64,000 nt of DNA from Rahnella bruchi (GCF_003614975.1 NZ_QZWI01000017.1:1-64000), one strand, 5' to 3'. Shown: positions 37,066-45,612, counted from the first letter of the stretch. Notes: generated from the sequence alone by a model not told the origin. Translations and numbers: made by a program.

Positions 37066-37146
37066 CTCTGTAGCAAACTACAGATACCTCACGAGTTCCC
37101 CTCGTAACTTTCAAAACGCCCGTTTCCCTTGACGGGCTTTTTCTTG
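37066..37146 (+). ncRNA. Candidate trans-acting small RNA, about 80 nt
   Basis: Three consecutive perfect hairpins in a gene-free stretch: CTGTAG-CAAA-CTACAG (37068-37083), ACGAG-TTCCC-CTCGT (37091-37105), then GCCCGT, an 8-base loop and ACGGGC ending in CTTTTTC (37118-37143), an intrinsic terminator. An A/U-rich single-stranded linker (AACTTTCAAAACG) precedes the terminator, the layout of Hfq-binding RNAs. There is no ORF between promoter and terminator. It matches none of the enterobacterial sRNAs I can recall (Spot 42, RybB, MicA, CyaR, OmrA, RprA, ChiX, SdsR). Confidence 0.6.
37118..37146 (+). terminator. Intrinsic terminator of the small-RNA candidate
   Basis: GCCCGT/ACGGGC stem with an 8-base loop and a five-T run. 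Confidence 0.75.
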
Positions 37147-37312
37147 TCTTTTTCCCGATGACTTTCGATCAGAGCCTGTTTAAAGCGAAATTCCCTGTAC
37201 AAAACAACCCCTGATCCGTCCGGATTTAAACAAATCCGCGGTTTAATCGCCTTATTTTGACCTGTTAACATGCGTCGCAGAATTACAGTTCACAGAGCAG
37301 ACGGGTATAAGC

Positions 37313-37702
37313 GTGAAGAAAACTATTATTTTGCTGGCAGTTATTTTGACAGGATGCAGCTCTCACGAAGCGCAGACGATTCAGTCGATCAATGCGCTTT
37401 CTTATCCAGTACGCACCACAGAGCAACCGGCAAACGTGACAGCAAAAATTTCATCCGGCGATTTAGAGAATCTATATTCCAGTAATGAGTTATTAATCCT
37501 CAGACTCAGATCAGAAATCAAAGCAGCCAGAACAGACAAAATCCGTACCGATGAGGTATTTGATACACATACGGATGTTGCGAAGGCATTTGATGCCCTG
37601 TCCCGTCTTGAACAGTTTGAAGCGCTGAATACCGTGTATTACTCAGAAAAAGATATGAAAGGTATGGGCGAAATACACCAAAAGCTCAGTCCGCTTATCT
37701 GA
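37313..37702 (+). CDS. Small lipoprotein, 129 aa
   Basis: The N-terminus MKKTIILLAVILTGCSS is a lipoprotein signal with lipobox LTGC, so the mature protein starts at Cys15; Ser at +2 favours the outer membrane. The rest is helical and charged. The start is a GTG with only a weak ribosome site; no better start exists before the lipobox. Family and function not recognised. It stands immediately before the IS3-family left end. Confidence 0.7.
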   Translation: MKKTIILLAVILTGCSSHEAQTIQSINALSYPVRTTEQPANVTAKISSGDLENLYSSNELLILRLRSEIKAARTDKIRTDEVFDTHTDVAKAFDALSRLEQFEALNTVYYSEKDMKGMGEIHQKLSPLI

Positions 37703-37718
37703 AAAAAAACCGCCTCCA

Positions 37719-37822
37719 TGAACTGCACCCCAAACGTTGGCCCCCCAACTGACTAAGGTGCATTTTTTTATGAGCAGATATTCGCTCAGCTTTAAGCTTC
37801 AGGTCGTGCAGCACTATCTTCC
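37719..37822 (+). mobile_element. Left end of an IS3-family element with start of orfA
   Basis: TGAACTGCACCCC begins a terminal inverted repeat of IS3-family form. Fifty bases on, the ATG at 37770 encodes MSRYSLSFKLQVVQHYL, the usual start of an IS3-family OrfA helix-turn-helix protein. Similarity stops after about 17 codons, where the sequence becomes the leader of the RpiR gene. The matching right end lies at 45222-45574 in the same orientation. Confidence 0.75.
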
Positions 37823-37904
37823 CTTTCTGGCAGCCGCCATACTCCTGCGTGCGTATTTATGGTACAAAGTATCAGCTATTCACTTACCCGTTCAGAGACG
37901 CGCA

Positions 37905-38768
37905 ATGGCCTTTTCCATCGACATTATTTCCTGCATCACCGACCGCTTTGTGGAGCTTACCGCGACGGAAAAGCGTATCGCGCAATTTATTCTGGATGAC
38001 GTGCAGTTAGCCTCCACGCTGCCGATTGCAGAAATGGCGCATCTTACCGGGACAAGCCAGGCGTCGATCACCCGTTTTGCCCGTGCTATCGGCTGCAAAG
38101 ACGTGCGTGAACTGAAAGTAAAACTCGCGCAGTCACTGGCGGTAGGTCAGCGTTTTATTCTGGACGTGCCGGATCTGGACGGCGTTCAGGGGATCTACGA
38201 AACAATCATTAACGTGCTGGACATTAACCGGCGCGCGCTTAACCCGGATTCACTCAAAAAAGTGGTCGGATGGCTCAGTAATGCCCGGCAAATTCTGGCG
38301 ATTGGGATGGGCGGTGGCTCAACGATTTGCGCTCAGGAAGTCCAGTACCGTCTGTTCCGCCTTGGCCTGCCGGTGGTGAGCCAGAGCGATGGCCTGCTGG
38401 TGCGCATGATGTGTTCAGCCGTTGCGCCAAACGACGTGGTACTTGCGCTCTCGCTGGGGGGTTACACGACGGAAATCATTGAGAGTGTGGCGATAGCCCG
38501 GCAGTACGGGGCCAAAGTCATCGCCATTACCACGCAGGATTCACCCCTGGCGGCCAATGCCGACATCGTGCTGCCGCTGATCGTGCGGGAAAATGACTAC
38601 ATCTTTAAGCCAAGTACCTCACGCTACGCCATGCTGGCGATGATTGATGTGCTGGCCACCGAACTGGCGATGGCCAACAAAACACAGGCAAAAGACCGTC
38701 TGAGACGCATCAAGCTGGCACTTGACGGCCACCGCGGCGGCGTGGACCGCCAGCCGTTGGGGGATTAG
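37905..38768 (+). CDS. RpiR/MurR-family regulator, 287 aa
   Basis: An N-terminal RpiR HTH_6 domain (about 5-80; LTATEKRIAQFILDD, GTSQASITRFARAIG) and a C-terminal SIS sugar-phosphate-binding domain (ILAIGMGGGSTICAQEVQYR, LALSLGGYTTEIIE). Such regulators sense phosphosugars, which fits the keto-deoxy sugar-acid genes that follow. The ATG at 37905 begins a normal-length protein; upstream in-frame codons come from the IS remnant. It converges on dgoA and is the only regulator gene in the island. Confidence 0.87.
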   Translation: MAFSIDIISCITDRFVELTATEKRIAQFILDDVQLASTLPIAEMAHLTGTSQASITRFARAIGCKDVRELKVKLAQSLAVGQRFILDVPDLDGVQGIYETIINVLDINRRALNPDSLKKVVGWLSNARQILAIGMGGGSTICAQEVQYRLFRLGLPVVSQSDGLLVRMMCSAVAPNDVVLALSLGGYTTEIIESVAIARQYGAKVIAITTQDSPLAANADIVLPLIVRENDYIFKPSTSRYAMLAMIDVLATELAMANKTQAKDRLRRIKLALDGHRGGVDRQPLGD

Positions 38769-38795
38769 GAAGAGGTGACGTGGGCTCCGGGGCTT

Positions 38796-39398
38796 TTAAC
38801 TGCGCCATGCGGCCATAAACCGCCGCGCCTGAAGGCGGGTGGTTTCGACATTCTGACCGGCACGATACAGATCGCCGCCGAGTCCTGCCCCGGCACAACC
38901 GGCACGTAAATATTCCGCCAGGTTATCCGGCGTGACGCCCCCCACCGCCAGCACCGGGACTTCCGGCGGTAACACCGCTTTCAGGGCGGAAATGTACGCC
39001 GGACCAAATGCCGCCGAGGGGAAAATCTTCAGCCCTTGTGCCCCGGCTTCCAGCGCGGTAAACGCTTCGGTAGCGGTGGCGCAACCGGCACAAACCCACA
39101 TTCCGGCATCGACAGCCCGACGGATCACCTTAGGCTGCGTATTCGGCGTCACCACCAGCTTTGCCCCGATCGTCGCCAGAAAATCGACCTGTTCTACCTT
39201 CAGCACCGTTCCCGCGCCGATGCACGCCGAGTCGCCGTAACGCGTGACCATTTCAGCGATACTTTTCTGCCAGTCCGGCGAGTTCAGCGGGATCTCAATG
39301 TAGCGGAAGCCCTCTTCAATCAGCGCGCCGACATGATCACTGGCCTCGTGAGGATAAATGCCGCGCAAAATCGCGACCAAAAGTTTAGCGTCTTGCAT
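38796..39398 (-). CDS. dgoA: 2-dehydro-3-deoxy-6-phosphogalactonate aldolase DgoA-like, 200 aa
   Basis: A class I KDPG/KDPGal aldolase that splits 2-keto-3-deoxy-6-phospho sugar acids into pyruvate and glyceraldehyde 3-phosphate. The Schiff-base Lys124 is in GLKIFPSAAFGP, Glu35 in YIEIPLNSP; ATEAFTALEAGAQGLKIFPS and the tail GCAGAGLGGDLYRAGQ follow E. coli DgoA rather than Eda. The ATG at 39398 has AAGGAG upstream and overlaps the end of dgoK by 14 bases. Last gene of the five-gene minus-strand operon; makes its end products. Confidence 0.92.
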   Translation of the reverse strand: MQDAKLLVAILRGIYPHEASDHVGALIEEGFRYIEIPLNSPDWQKSIAEMVTRYGDSACIGAGTVLKVEQVDFLATIGAKLVVTPNTQPKVIRRAVDAGMWVCAGCATATEAFTALEAGAQGLKIFPSAAFGPAYISALKAVLPPEVPVLAVGGVTPDNLAEYLRAGCAGAGLGGDLYRAGQNVETTRLQARRFMAAWRS

Positions 39399-40248
39399 CA
39401 AGAATGCTCCTTATTCCCTGCTGGAAAGCGGTGTCACCCGCAATTTCATTCACCGTTATGCCCGCCTGTTCACAGGCCAGCCAGTAACGGCGGCACAGCG
39501 ACTCACTACCGACCAGAGTGACCTGACTGACGGATAATTCACTGCGCATTGCCACCACTTCCGCACCAATCAGCAGCCCGGACAACCAGTCGCCGACCGA
39601 TCCCGGAGCCACTTCCCCCAGCACCCGCCGCGCACGCGCTTCAAACAGCCGGTTCACTAATGCAGGCGATTCCAGCCCGCGTTGCAGGCCAGCCTGAAAC
39701 GCCCGGTTATCGTCTTGCTGTGTTGGTAAACCTCTGCCAATCAGGGAATGCTGCATCAGCAGGTGATGCAGCTCCCCCGTCATCGCTGTGGTGAACCCGC
39801 TGACGGCCCCCTCTGCCACCTGCACCCATTTGCTGTGCGTTCCGGGCAGAACGTAACAGGTGTCAGGGGCCAGCTGCATCGCGCCGAGCAACTGCGTTTC
39901 TTCACCGCGCATGACGTTGTGTGGCGTATTCAGGCCCGGCACAATCCAGACCTGCGGGGCGACCTCAAAGAGTTGCGCGCTCAGTGTCTGTAACGACACC
40001 GGGCAAGCCAGATAAGGCACCGTTTGCCAGCCTGCATCGCTGCCGACCATGCCTGCCATTACCACGGGAAGAACTTCCTGACCGCGCCACGGCTGGATAT
40101 ATTGCGTGAACACCTCATGGGCGGTTTGATCCACCAACCGGCTGACGCCATAAGGCAGTTGCAGGCTATCCGCACACTGCCCGTCCCGGTATAACCAGGC
40201 GCGCAGATGCGTTGAACCCCAGTCAACGGCAATATAATTTCCGCTCAT
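39385..40248 (-). CDS. dgoK: 2-dehydro-3-deoxygalactonokinase DgoK-like, 287 aa
   Basis: An ATP-dependent sugar-acid kinase of the DgoK family (ASKHA fold). Seen: phosphate loop IAVDWGSTHLRAWL near the N-terminus, VMAGMVGSDAGW, and PGTHSKWVQVAEGAV, all usual for DgoK. It phosphorylates 2-keto-3-deoxy-galactonate, or the gluco epimer, at O6 for DgoA. Its ATG overlaps the symporter stop by 4 bases, so they are translationally coupled. Confidence 0.9.
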   Translation of the reverse strand: MSGNYIAVDWGSTHLRAWLYRDGQCADSLQLPYGVSRLVDQTAHEVFTQYIQPWRGQEVLPVVMAGMVGSDAGWQTVPYLACPVSLQTLSAQLFEVAPQVWIVPGLNTPHNVMRGEETQLLGAMQLAPDTCYVLPGTHSKWVQVAEGAVSGFTTAMTGELHHLLMQHSLIGRGLPTQQDDNRAFQAGLQRGLESPALVNRLFEARARRVLGEVAPGSVGDWLSGLLIGAEVVAMRSELSVSQVTLVGSESLCRRYWLACEQAGITVNEIAGDTAFQQGIRSILDARR

Positions 40249-41735
40249 CGTGCGCTCCCGGTCGCGCGTTTGCCCAACGGCACCGGTACCGGCTCAGGCT
40301 GACTTTCGCGTTCGCGGGTGATCATCTCCAGTGCCTCTTCGCGGCTCATTTTGCTGGCCGGCGTTACCACCGTCACGACCAGCGCACAGCCCAGACTCAT
40401 CAACACAGACGGCACCACCGGGTTACCCCAAAAGCTCATCCAGCTGTCGTCTGCCAGCATCGCCATTGAGGTCCCGGCGCCGCCAATCAACGCAGCGATC
40501 GCGCCCTGCCAGTTAAAACGTATCCAGAACCGGCCCAGTATTGAGCAGATAAACAGGCCGGACATAACCATCGAAATCATTTTGGTGATGTAGCTGATGA
40601 TGTCGTTGGAGGTCAGCGCGAAGATCAGCGCCAGCCCGATCACCAGCACGAGGGAAATACGCGACATGCGGATCGCCTTTTCTGGTGCAGGCATATGACC
40701 GGTGATCAGAGTGTAAAGATCACGCAGCATGATAGAGACCGCGGCAATTGCGTCAGAACTGCCCGAAGACATGTTGGCTGACATTCCCGCAATCAGCACC
40801 GCCATTCCCAGCACCGGTGGCAAAACTTGAGTGGCGAACAGGAAGGCAAAGCCGCTGTTTGCCAGTGCCGGATTCATGGTGTAAGCGGCCATACCAATGA
40901 TCGCGGGCAGGAAGGAGAACCCCAGATAGAGCAAACCGGTGATCACAAAGGATTTACGCACCGTGCCCACGTTTTTGGCAGAATAAATACGCTGGCGGTA
41001 GGAAGGCGTGGCCAGCACCCCGACACCAATGACCATTGCCAGAGAAAAAGCAGGCAGGATGCCGAGCTTATCCACTCCAAACAGGCTTTGTTTTGCCGGA
41101 TCCACGGCCTGCTGGATATGGCTCCAGCCGCCAACGTGATGTACCGCCAGCACTGCCATCAGGATAAAACCGATAAACAGAATTAACGACTGCACGGTAT
41201 CAATCCATACCACTGCGGAATATCCACCAATACCGACGTAAACCACAAAGGCTGCTGCAATAATAATTTTCGCCGTATTAATATCTATTCCGCTTGCCCA
41301 GGACAGATATAATCCGCCGCCAAGAATATGCGCTCCCAGCCAGCCAATAGAGGCAATAAAGATTAATATCGCCACGACATTCTTAATGACTTTATTGCCG
41401 CCAGTGTAATAAGAGATCTCCTCGCTCATGGTCATAAAACGCATTTTACGCACCGGCGCAAACAACCAGGCCAGCAGCAGAACACCGACCGCACCGCCCA
41501 GACCATACAGCATACCCGCCCAGCCGTTGGTGTAACCGAAGCCCACCGCGCCGACGCTGGATCCCGTACCGACCATCGTGCCTACGGTGGATCCCAGCGT
41601 TAAAATTAAGGGTAATGAACGCCCGCCTAATAAAAAGTCATCGCCATTTTTCTGATTACGTGACACATACCAGCCCAGTGTGATCATGGCGCATGCATAT
41701 ATTGAAAACCAAATAAGAAAAGAATAATTATTCAT
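40245..41735 (-). CDS. Sodium:solute symporter (SSS family), 496 aa
   Basis: An inner-membrane LeuT-fold Na+ symporter with about thirteen helices. Family marks: GGRSLPLILTLGSTVGTMVG (sodium site region, helix 1) and AGMSANMSSGSSDAIAAVS (helix 8 region). Placed between ridA and dgoK in the operon, it is the only transporter of the island and therefore the likely importer of the N-acylated amino-sugar acid. SSS specificity cannot be read from sequence. Confidence 0.87.
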   Translation of the reverse strand: MNNYSFLIWFSIYACAMITLGWYVSRNQKNGDDFLLGGRSLPLILTLGSTVGTMVGTGSSVGAVGFGYTNGWAGMLYGLGGAVGVLLLAWLFAPVRKMRFMTMSEEISYYTGGNKVIKNVVAILIFIASIGWLGAHILGGGLYLSWASGIDINTAKIIIAAAFVVYVGIGGYSAVVWIDTVQSLILFIGFILMAVLAVHHVGGWSHIQQAVDPAKQSLFGVDKLGILPAFSLAMVIGVGVLATPSYRQRIYSAKNVGTVRKSFVITGLLYLGFSFLPAIIGMAAYTMNPALANSGFAFLFATQVLPPVLGMAVLIAGMSANMSSGSSDAIAAVSIMLRDLYTLITGHMPAPEKAIRMSRISLVLVIGLALIFALTSNDIISYITKMISMVMSGLFICSILGRFWIRFNWQGAIAALIGGAGTSMAMLADDSWMSFWGNPVVPSVLMSLGCALVVTVVTPASKMSREEALEMITRERESQPEPVPVPLGKRATGSAR

Positions 41736-41844
41736 GGCTCACTTCCAGATTAATAAAGTTGCAATGGCTCTCTGAAAAAAGACAAAGAAAGCCCATTGGC
41801 ACGTTCGTAGCGCACCTGTATTTTTTATAAAACTCTTTTAGTAA

Positions 41845-41871
41845 GCCGGATGCACGCTGAGGGCATCCGGC
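41845..41871. repeat. REP-like palindrome after ridA
   Basis: GCCGGATGC, 9-base loop, GCATCCGGC, followed by CTGATC. It resembles the enterobacterial REP unit (GCCGGATG...CATCCGGC). It sits in the 151-base gap between ridA and the symporter gene and may stabilise or end the upstream transcript. Confidence 0.65.
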
Positions 41872-41886
41872 CTGATCACGGATTAA

Positions 41887-42282
41887 TTACTTCACGCGTT
41901 CAGCGTTATAACAGGTCAGGTCTACTTCCACTTTGCAATCCACCACCAGATCCGCAACACAGCAGACACGGGCCGGAGGATGGGCGGAAAAAAACTCGCT
42001 GAACACTTTGTTAAAGGACTGGAAATAACGCGCGTCGGTCAGGAATACCTTCACGTGCACCACGTCCGCCAGGGTGTAGCCAGCGCTCTCCATGATGTCC
42101 ACGCAGTTTTGGATAGCCAGGCGCGACTGCTCGATAATGCCTCCTTCCACCACTTCGCCATCTTTCATCGGAGTTTGCCCGGAAACATAAAGCCAGCCGC
42201 CCGCCTCTACGGCTTTGGCAAACGGCAATGACTGCCCGCCCGTTCCCGTACTCCCGCCCACTCCGTAACGTTTAATACTCAT
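41887..42282 (-). CDS. RidA-family enamine/imine deaminase, 131 aa
   Basis: A YjgF/RidA-fold trimeric enzyme that hydrolyses reactive enamines and imines released by PLP lyases to the keto acid and ammonia. Seen: LYVSGQTPMKDGEVVEGGI, QNCVDIMESAGYTLADVVHV and HPPARVCCVADLV, where the Arg is the carboxylate-binding residue. Two adjacent ATGs (42285 and 42282) follow AAGGAG; the second has better spacing. In this operon it would speed release of ammonia from the product of the DSD1-like lyase encoded at 43983. Confidence 0.9.
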   Translation of the reverse strand: MSIKRYGVGGSTGTGGQSLPFAKAVEAGGWLYVSGQTPMKDGEVVEGGIIEQSRLAIQNCVDIMESAGYTLADVVHVKVFLTDARYFQSFNKVFSEFFSAHPPARVCCVADLVVDCKVEVDLTCYNAERVK

Positions 42283-42350
42283 CATTGCTCCTTATGCATA
42301 CTGTATAAATGCGTGCTCAGGGGACAGCGTCTGGCTCTCCCCGCAAAATT

Positions 42351-43781
42351 CTACCGGCGTAAAAAACGCCCGGCGCGACCGATAACCTGTTTGTCCTGGC
42401 CATAACTCATTACGCCGTTGACCAGCACCGCTTCGATACCCGCCGCAGGCTGCTGGGGATCGCTAAAACTGGCCACATCGCGCACGGTTTGCGGGTCGAA
42501 CATCACCAGGTCGGCGAAATAGCCCTGTCTGACCAGCCCGCGTTCGGCAAGCTGGAAACGCGCCGCAGACATGCCCGTCATCTTGTGAACCGCCATCGTC
42601 AGCGGAAAAAGTTTCTCGTCGCGGCTGTAATGTCCAAGCACCCTGGGAAATGCGCCCCACAGACGCGGATGGGGCATCGGGTCGTTTGGCAGTCCGTCGG
42701 AACCCACCATCGTGACCGGATAACTCAGCACGCGCCGGACATCGCGCTCGTCCATGTTGTAGTAAATGGCTCCGGCGGGCATCAGTAATTTTCCAGCTTC
42801 GTGAAGTGACATCGACCAGCTTTGCGCAATCTGCTTTAACGACTGCCCGGCCACTTCCGGATGCGGCTCTGACCAGGTGATGACAATTTCAAACTCATCG
42901 GTGATTTGTTTGAGATCCAGCGTAGAAGAGCTGGCCGAATACGGATAGCAATCGCAGGAGACATCTTGCGTTTCGCGCACTTTATCGAACAGCTTCAGTG
43001 TTTCCACCGTGCGGCCCCAGTTCTTCGCCCCGGCACATTTGTGGTGGGACACCACCACCGGCACCTTGCCGTGACGACCAATGCGAAACGCCTCGTCGAG
43101 TGCCTCCAGAATCGGCTCAAACTCGGAACGCAAATGGGTAGTATAGATGCCCTTCTGTGCCGCGAGTTCCTCTGCCAGCGCCATGACTTCTTCCGTCGAA
43201 GAGTGAAATGCCGAAGCATATGCCAGGCCGGTGCTCAGCCCCAAAGCGCCCTGCTGCAACGCCAGTTTAAGCTCTGCGCGCATCCCGCTGATTTCTTCTG
43301 CCGTCGCGGTGCGTAACAGGTCATCCATATGGTTATTACGCAACGCCGTGTGGCCGATAAGCGTACCGACGTTAATTGCCGGTCTCGCCTGCTCAACGGC
43401 CTGAGCGTAAGCGCTCACTGTCGGGTAGATAAAATGCTCCGCCTCACCGAGTAAATTCATCGGGTCTGGCACGCGGCTTTTAATGGTCGCCGTGGCCGCA
43501 CTGATACCGCAGTTGCCCACAATCACCGTAGTAATGCCCTGACTGATCTTAGGCAGATACTCCGGCAGCCGGATCACATTGATGTCGTCGTGGGTATGGA
43601 CATCAATAAATCCCGGCGCCAGCACGCGGCCGGTACCGTCGATTTCATGCACAGCCTGGCCACGGATTGCCGGTGCAATTTCAGCGATACGGTCGCCCTG
43701 CACCGCAACATCGGCGCGGTATTGTTCCCCTCCGCTGCCATCAATGACCGTAACGTTTCTGAACAGATAATCAAACTTCAT
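42351..43781 (-). CDS. N-acyl-D-amino-acid deacylase (D-aminoacylase family), 476 aa
   Basis: A zinc amidohydrolase. Metal-site marks: His62-x-His64 in DVHTHDD, Cys91 in GNCG, HTALRNN, and the catalytic Asp in MVGSDGLPND. Family members remove the acyl group from N-acyl-D-amino acids. With DgoK/DgoA beside it the substrate is more likely an N-acetyl-2-amino-sugar acid such as N-acetyl-D-glucosaminate, which has a D-amino-acid head. AGGA supports the ATG at 43781; the upstream ATG would add a non-conserved 14-residue piece. First gene of the minus-strand operon, divergent from the lyase gene. Confidence 0.9.
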   Translation of the reverse strand: MKFDYLFRNVTVIDGSGGEQYRADVAVQGDRIAEIAPAIRGQAVHEIDGTGRVLAPGFIDVHTHDDINVIRLPEYLPKISQGITTVIVGNCGISAATATIKSRVPDPMNLLGEAEHFIYPTVSAYAQAVEQARPAINVGTLIGHTALRNNHMDDLLRTATAEEISGMRAELKLALQQGALGLSTGLAYASAFHSSTEEVMALAEELAAQKGIYTTHLRSEFEPILEALDEAFRIGRHGKVPVVVSHHKCAGAKNWGRTVETLKLFDKVRETQDVSCDCYPYSASSSTLDLKQITDEFEIVITWSEPHPEVAGQSLKQIAQSWSMSLHEAGKLLMPAGAIYYNMDERDVRRVLSYPVTMVGSDGLPNDPMPHPRLWGAFPRVLGHYSRDEKLFPLTMAVHKMTGMSAARFQLAERGLVRQGYFADLVMFDPQTVRDVASFSDPQQPAAGIEAVLVNGVMSYGQDKQVIGRAGRFLRR

Positions 43782-43982
43782 GTGTTCCTGCCCTCCATAG
43801 TGTTCTGGGTTAAATTTAACCATTTACAAGGACGAAAAACAGTGGAAGACTACACAAAACGCACACCAAAATCTGATACTTTTATTCATAAAATTGATTA
43901 TTCAAAATAAAAACACCTATTTTTCATTGTATTAAAATTGATATTTATACTGAAAGATTAAAAAACCGAAAGGAATTATGTT

Positions 43983-45203
43983 ATGAAATACCAAGAAAGC
44001 AACCTCGTTCCACACAAATCAGCGCTCCTGTTTTCCCCAGCCAACATGCTGAATGAAGACGTCTGCCTGCCCGCCGCTGTGATCAAAAAATCCGCTCTGG
44101 AAAATAACATTGAGTGGATGCAACGCTATGCCGATACCCGTGGCGTATCGCTGGCCCCTCATGGCAAAACCACCATGACGCCGTGGATTTTTCAGCAACA
44201 GCAGCGTGCTGGTGCCTGGGCCGTTGGCGTGGGCAGCGCCTGGCAGGCCAGTATCGCAATGGTCAGCGGCATGAAGCGGGTTTTGATGGTTAACCAGCTG
44301 GTGGGCAAAGCGAATATGCAGCTGATTTCAGCGCTCAAAAATGAATATCAGGACGTCGATTACCTCTGTTGCGTTGACAGCCTTGCCAATGCCAAAACCC
44401 TTTCGGCATTTTTCAGCGCACAGAACCAGCAGCTGGATATTTTGATCGAACTGGGCGTACCCGGCGGGCGTTGCGGCTGCCGTACCACCGCGCAAGCCCT
44501 GCTGCTGGCAGAAGAGATTTCAGGTTTGCCGGGCTTACATTTACGCGGCCTTGAACTTTACGAAGGGGTGCTGCACGGTGAAAATCCGCAGCCCAAAGTG
44601 GAAGCATTGTTACGCGATGCCGCCGCCCTTGCCTGCCAGCTTGAGCGCTATGTCGAAGGGGAATTTATTCTCACGGGCGCAGGATCAGTCTGGTATGACG
44701 TGGTGTGTAACGTCTGGCTGGATGCACAAAAACCGACAAACTGCCGCGTGGTGATTCGCCCCGGCTGCTATATCACCCATGACGCAGGCATTTATCAGCA
44801 GGCACAAGACGAGCTGATGGCCCGCGACCGCGTGGCCTGCGAATTGGGGGGGGATTTGGTGTCAGCGCTGGAACTGGTTGCAATGGTGCAATCGGTGCCG
44901 GAAAGTGGCCGTGCGATTGTGAACTTCGGCAAGCGCGACAGCGCCTTCGATGCAGGTCTGCCGCAACCGGTGGCGCATTATCGTCAGGGTAAAGCACTTC
45001 CGTTGACGGCAAAAAGTATCAAAACCACGGGTATTATGGATCAGCACGCGATGCTGGAACTGGCTCCTGAGGCCGACGTGCAGGTGGAGGATATTCTGGT
45101 GTTCAGCACCTCTCACCCCTGTCTGACCTTCGACAAATGGAAAGCGCTGCTGCTGGTCGATGAGAATTACAACGTGCTGGAGACACTGGAGACCGCATTC
45201 TGA
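43983..45203 (+). CDS. DSD1-like PLP lyase (D-threonine aldolase/D-glucosaminate dehydratase type), 406 aa
   Basis: A fold-type III PLP enzyme. Lys62 in APHGKTTMTPW is the PLP Schiff-base site; an alanine-racemase-like barrel follows (LCCVDSLANAKTL, LIELGVPGGRCGCR). The C-terminal domain has the metal-binding His and Cys of the DSD1 family in TSHPCLTF. Such enzymes deaminate D-serine, D-threonine or D-glucosaminate. In this island dehydration-deamination of a D-hexosaminate to 2-keto-3-deoxy acid plus ammonia fits DgoK and DgoA. AAGGAATTATGTT precedes the ATG. It is divergent from the deacylase. Confidence 0.83.
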   Translation: MKYQESNLVPHKSALLFSPANMLNEDVCLPAAVIKKSALENNIEWMQRYADTRGVSLAPHGKTTMTPWIFQQQQRAGAWAVGVGSAWQASIAMVSGMKRVLMVNQLVGKANMQLISALKNEYQDVDYLCCVDSLANAKTLSAFFSAQNQQLDILIELGVPGGRCGCRTTAQALLLAEEISGLPGLHLRGLELYEGVLHGENPQPKVEALLRDAAALACQLERYVEGEFILTGAGSVWYDVVCNVWLDAQKPTNCRVVIRPGCYITHDAGIYQQAQDELMARDRVACELGGDLVSALELVAMVQSVPESGRAIVNFGKRDSAFDAGLPQPVAHYRQGKALPLTAKSIKTTGIMDQHAMLELAPEADVQVEDILVFSTSHPCLTFDKWKALLLVDENYNVLETLETAF

Positions 45204-45204
45204 C

Positions 45205-45220
45205 GGCAGCCCATGCTGCC
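45205..45220. terminator. Short hairpin after the PLP lyase gene
   Basis: GGCAGC, loop CCAT, GCTGCC, directly after the stop codon; no T run. Confidence 0.4.
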
Positions 45221-45221
45221 T

Positions 45222-45574
45222 GTGCATGATCAAAATGTATCCCCGGTTCCTGACCTGTACAACGGTGAAATCATCGCGTATCAGATGAGGCACTATTATA
45301 AGCGGCTCAGGGACACCGGCTTGAAACCGAGCCTGTCACGCAAAGGAAACTGTGATGACAATGCGGTGACAGACAGCTTCTCTGGTACGCTGAAAGTGGA
45401 ATGCCTTTATCTGGAAAGTACCAGTGTATTACGCGTAGCTATTGACGAATATATCGACGATTACCATCACTAATGAATAGAACAGAAATGAAAGGGCCTG
45501 AGTCCGGTAGAGTACCGAACCCAGGCCCGTTTAGCCGCCTGATATCAACCGTCCAAATTTATGGGGTCAGTTAA
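45222..45574 (+). mobile_element. Right end of an IS3-family element with broken orfB
   Basis: VPDLYNGEIIAYQM, then directly RLRDTGLKPSLSRKGNCDDN and SFSGTLKVECLYLEST, are parts of the DDE domain of IS3-family OrfB joined by an internal deletion that removes the HSDQG block with a catalytic Asp. The C-terminus is frameshifted after DDYHH (45473). GTCCAAATTTATGGGGTCAGTT (45551-45572) matches an IS3-family right inverted repeat and pairs loosely with the left end at 37719. The element is dead. Confidence 0.8.
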
Positions 45575-45612
45575 CCAGGGCGGGTTTATAAAAAAGCAGC
45601 AACACCAGGAAA

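Noticed and set aside
36843-37076. A 77-codon minus-strand frame across the DUF883 terminator
   Set aside because: It reads through a strong terminator and the sRNA promoter, has no ribosome site and an Arg-rich random composition.
37737-38768. A 343-aa RpiR protein starting at 37737
   Set aside because: Its first 56 residues read through IS3 orfA remnant sequence; a normal-length RpiR protein starts at 37905.
43983-45203. Plain low-specificity D-threonine aldolase
   Set aside because: The fold allows it, but the neighbours DgoK, DgoA, RidA and the deacylase make an amino-sugar-acid dehydratase more likely; kept as an alternative only.
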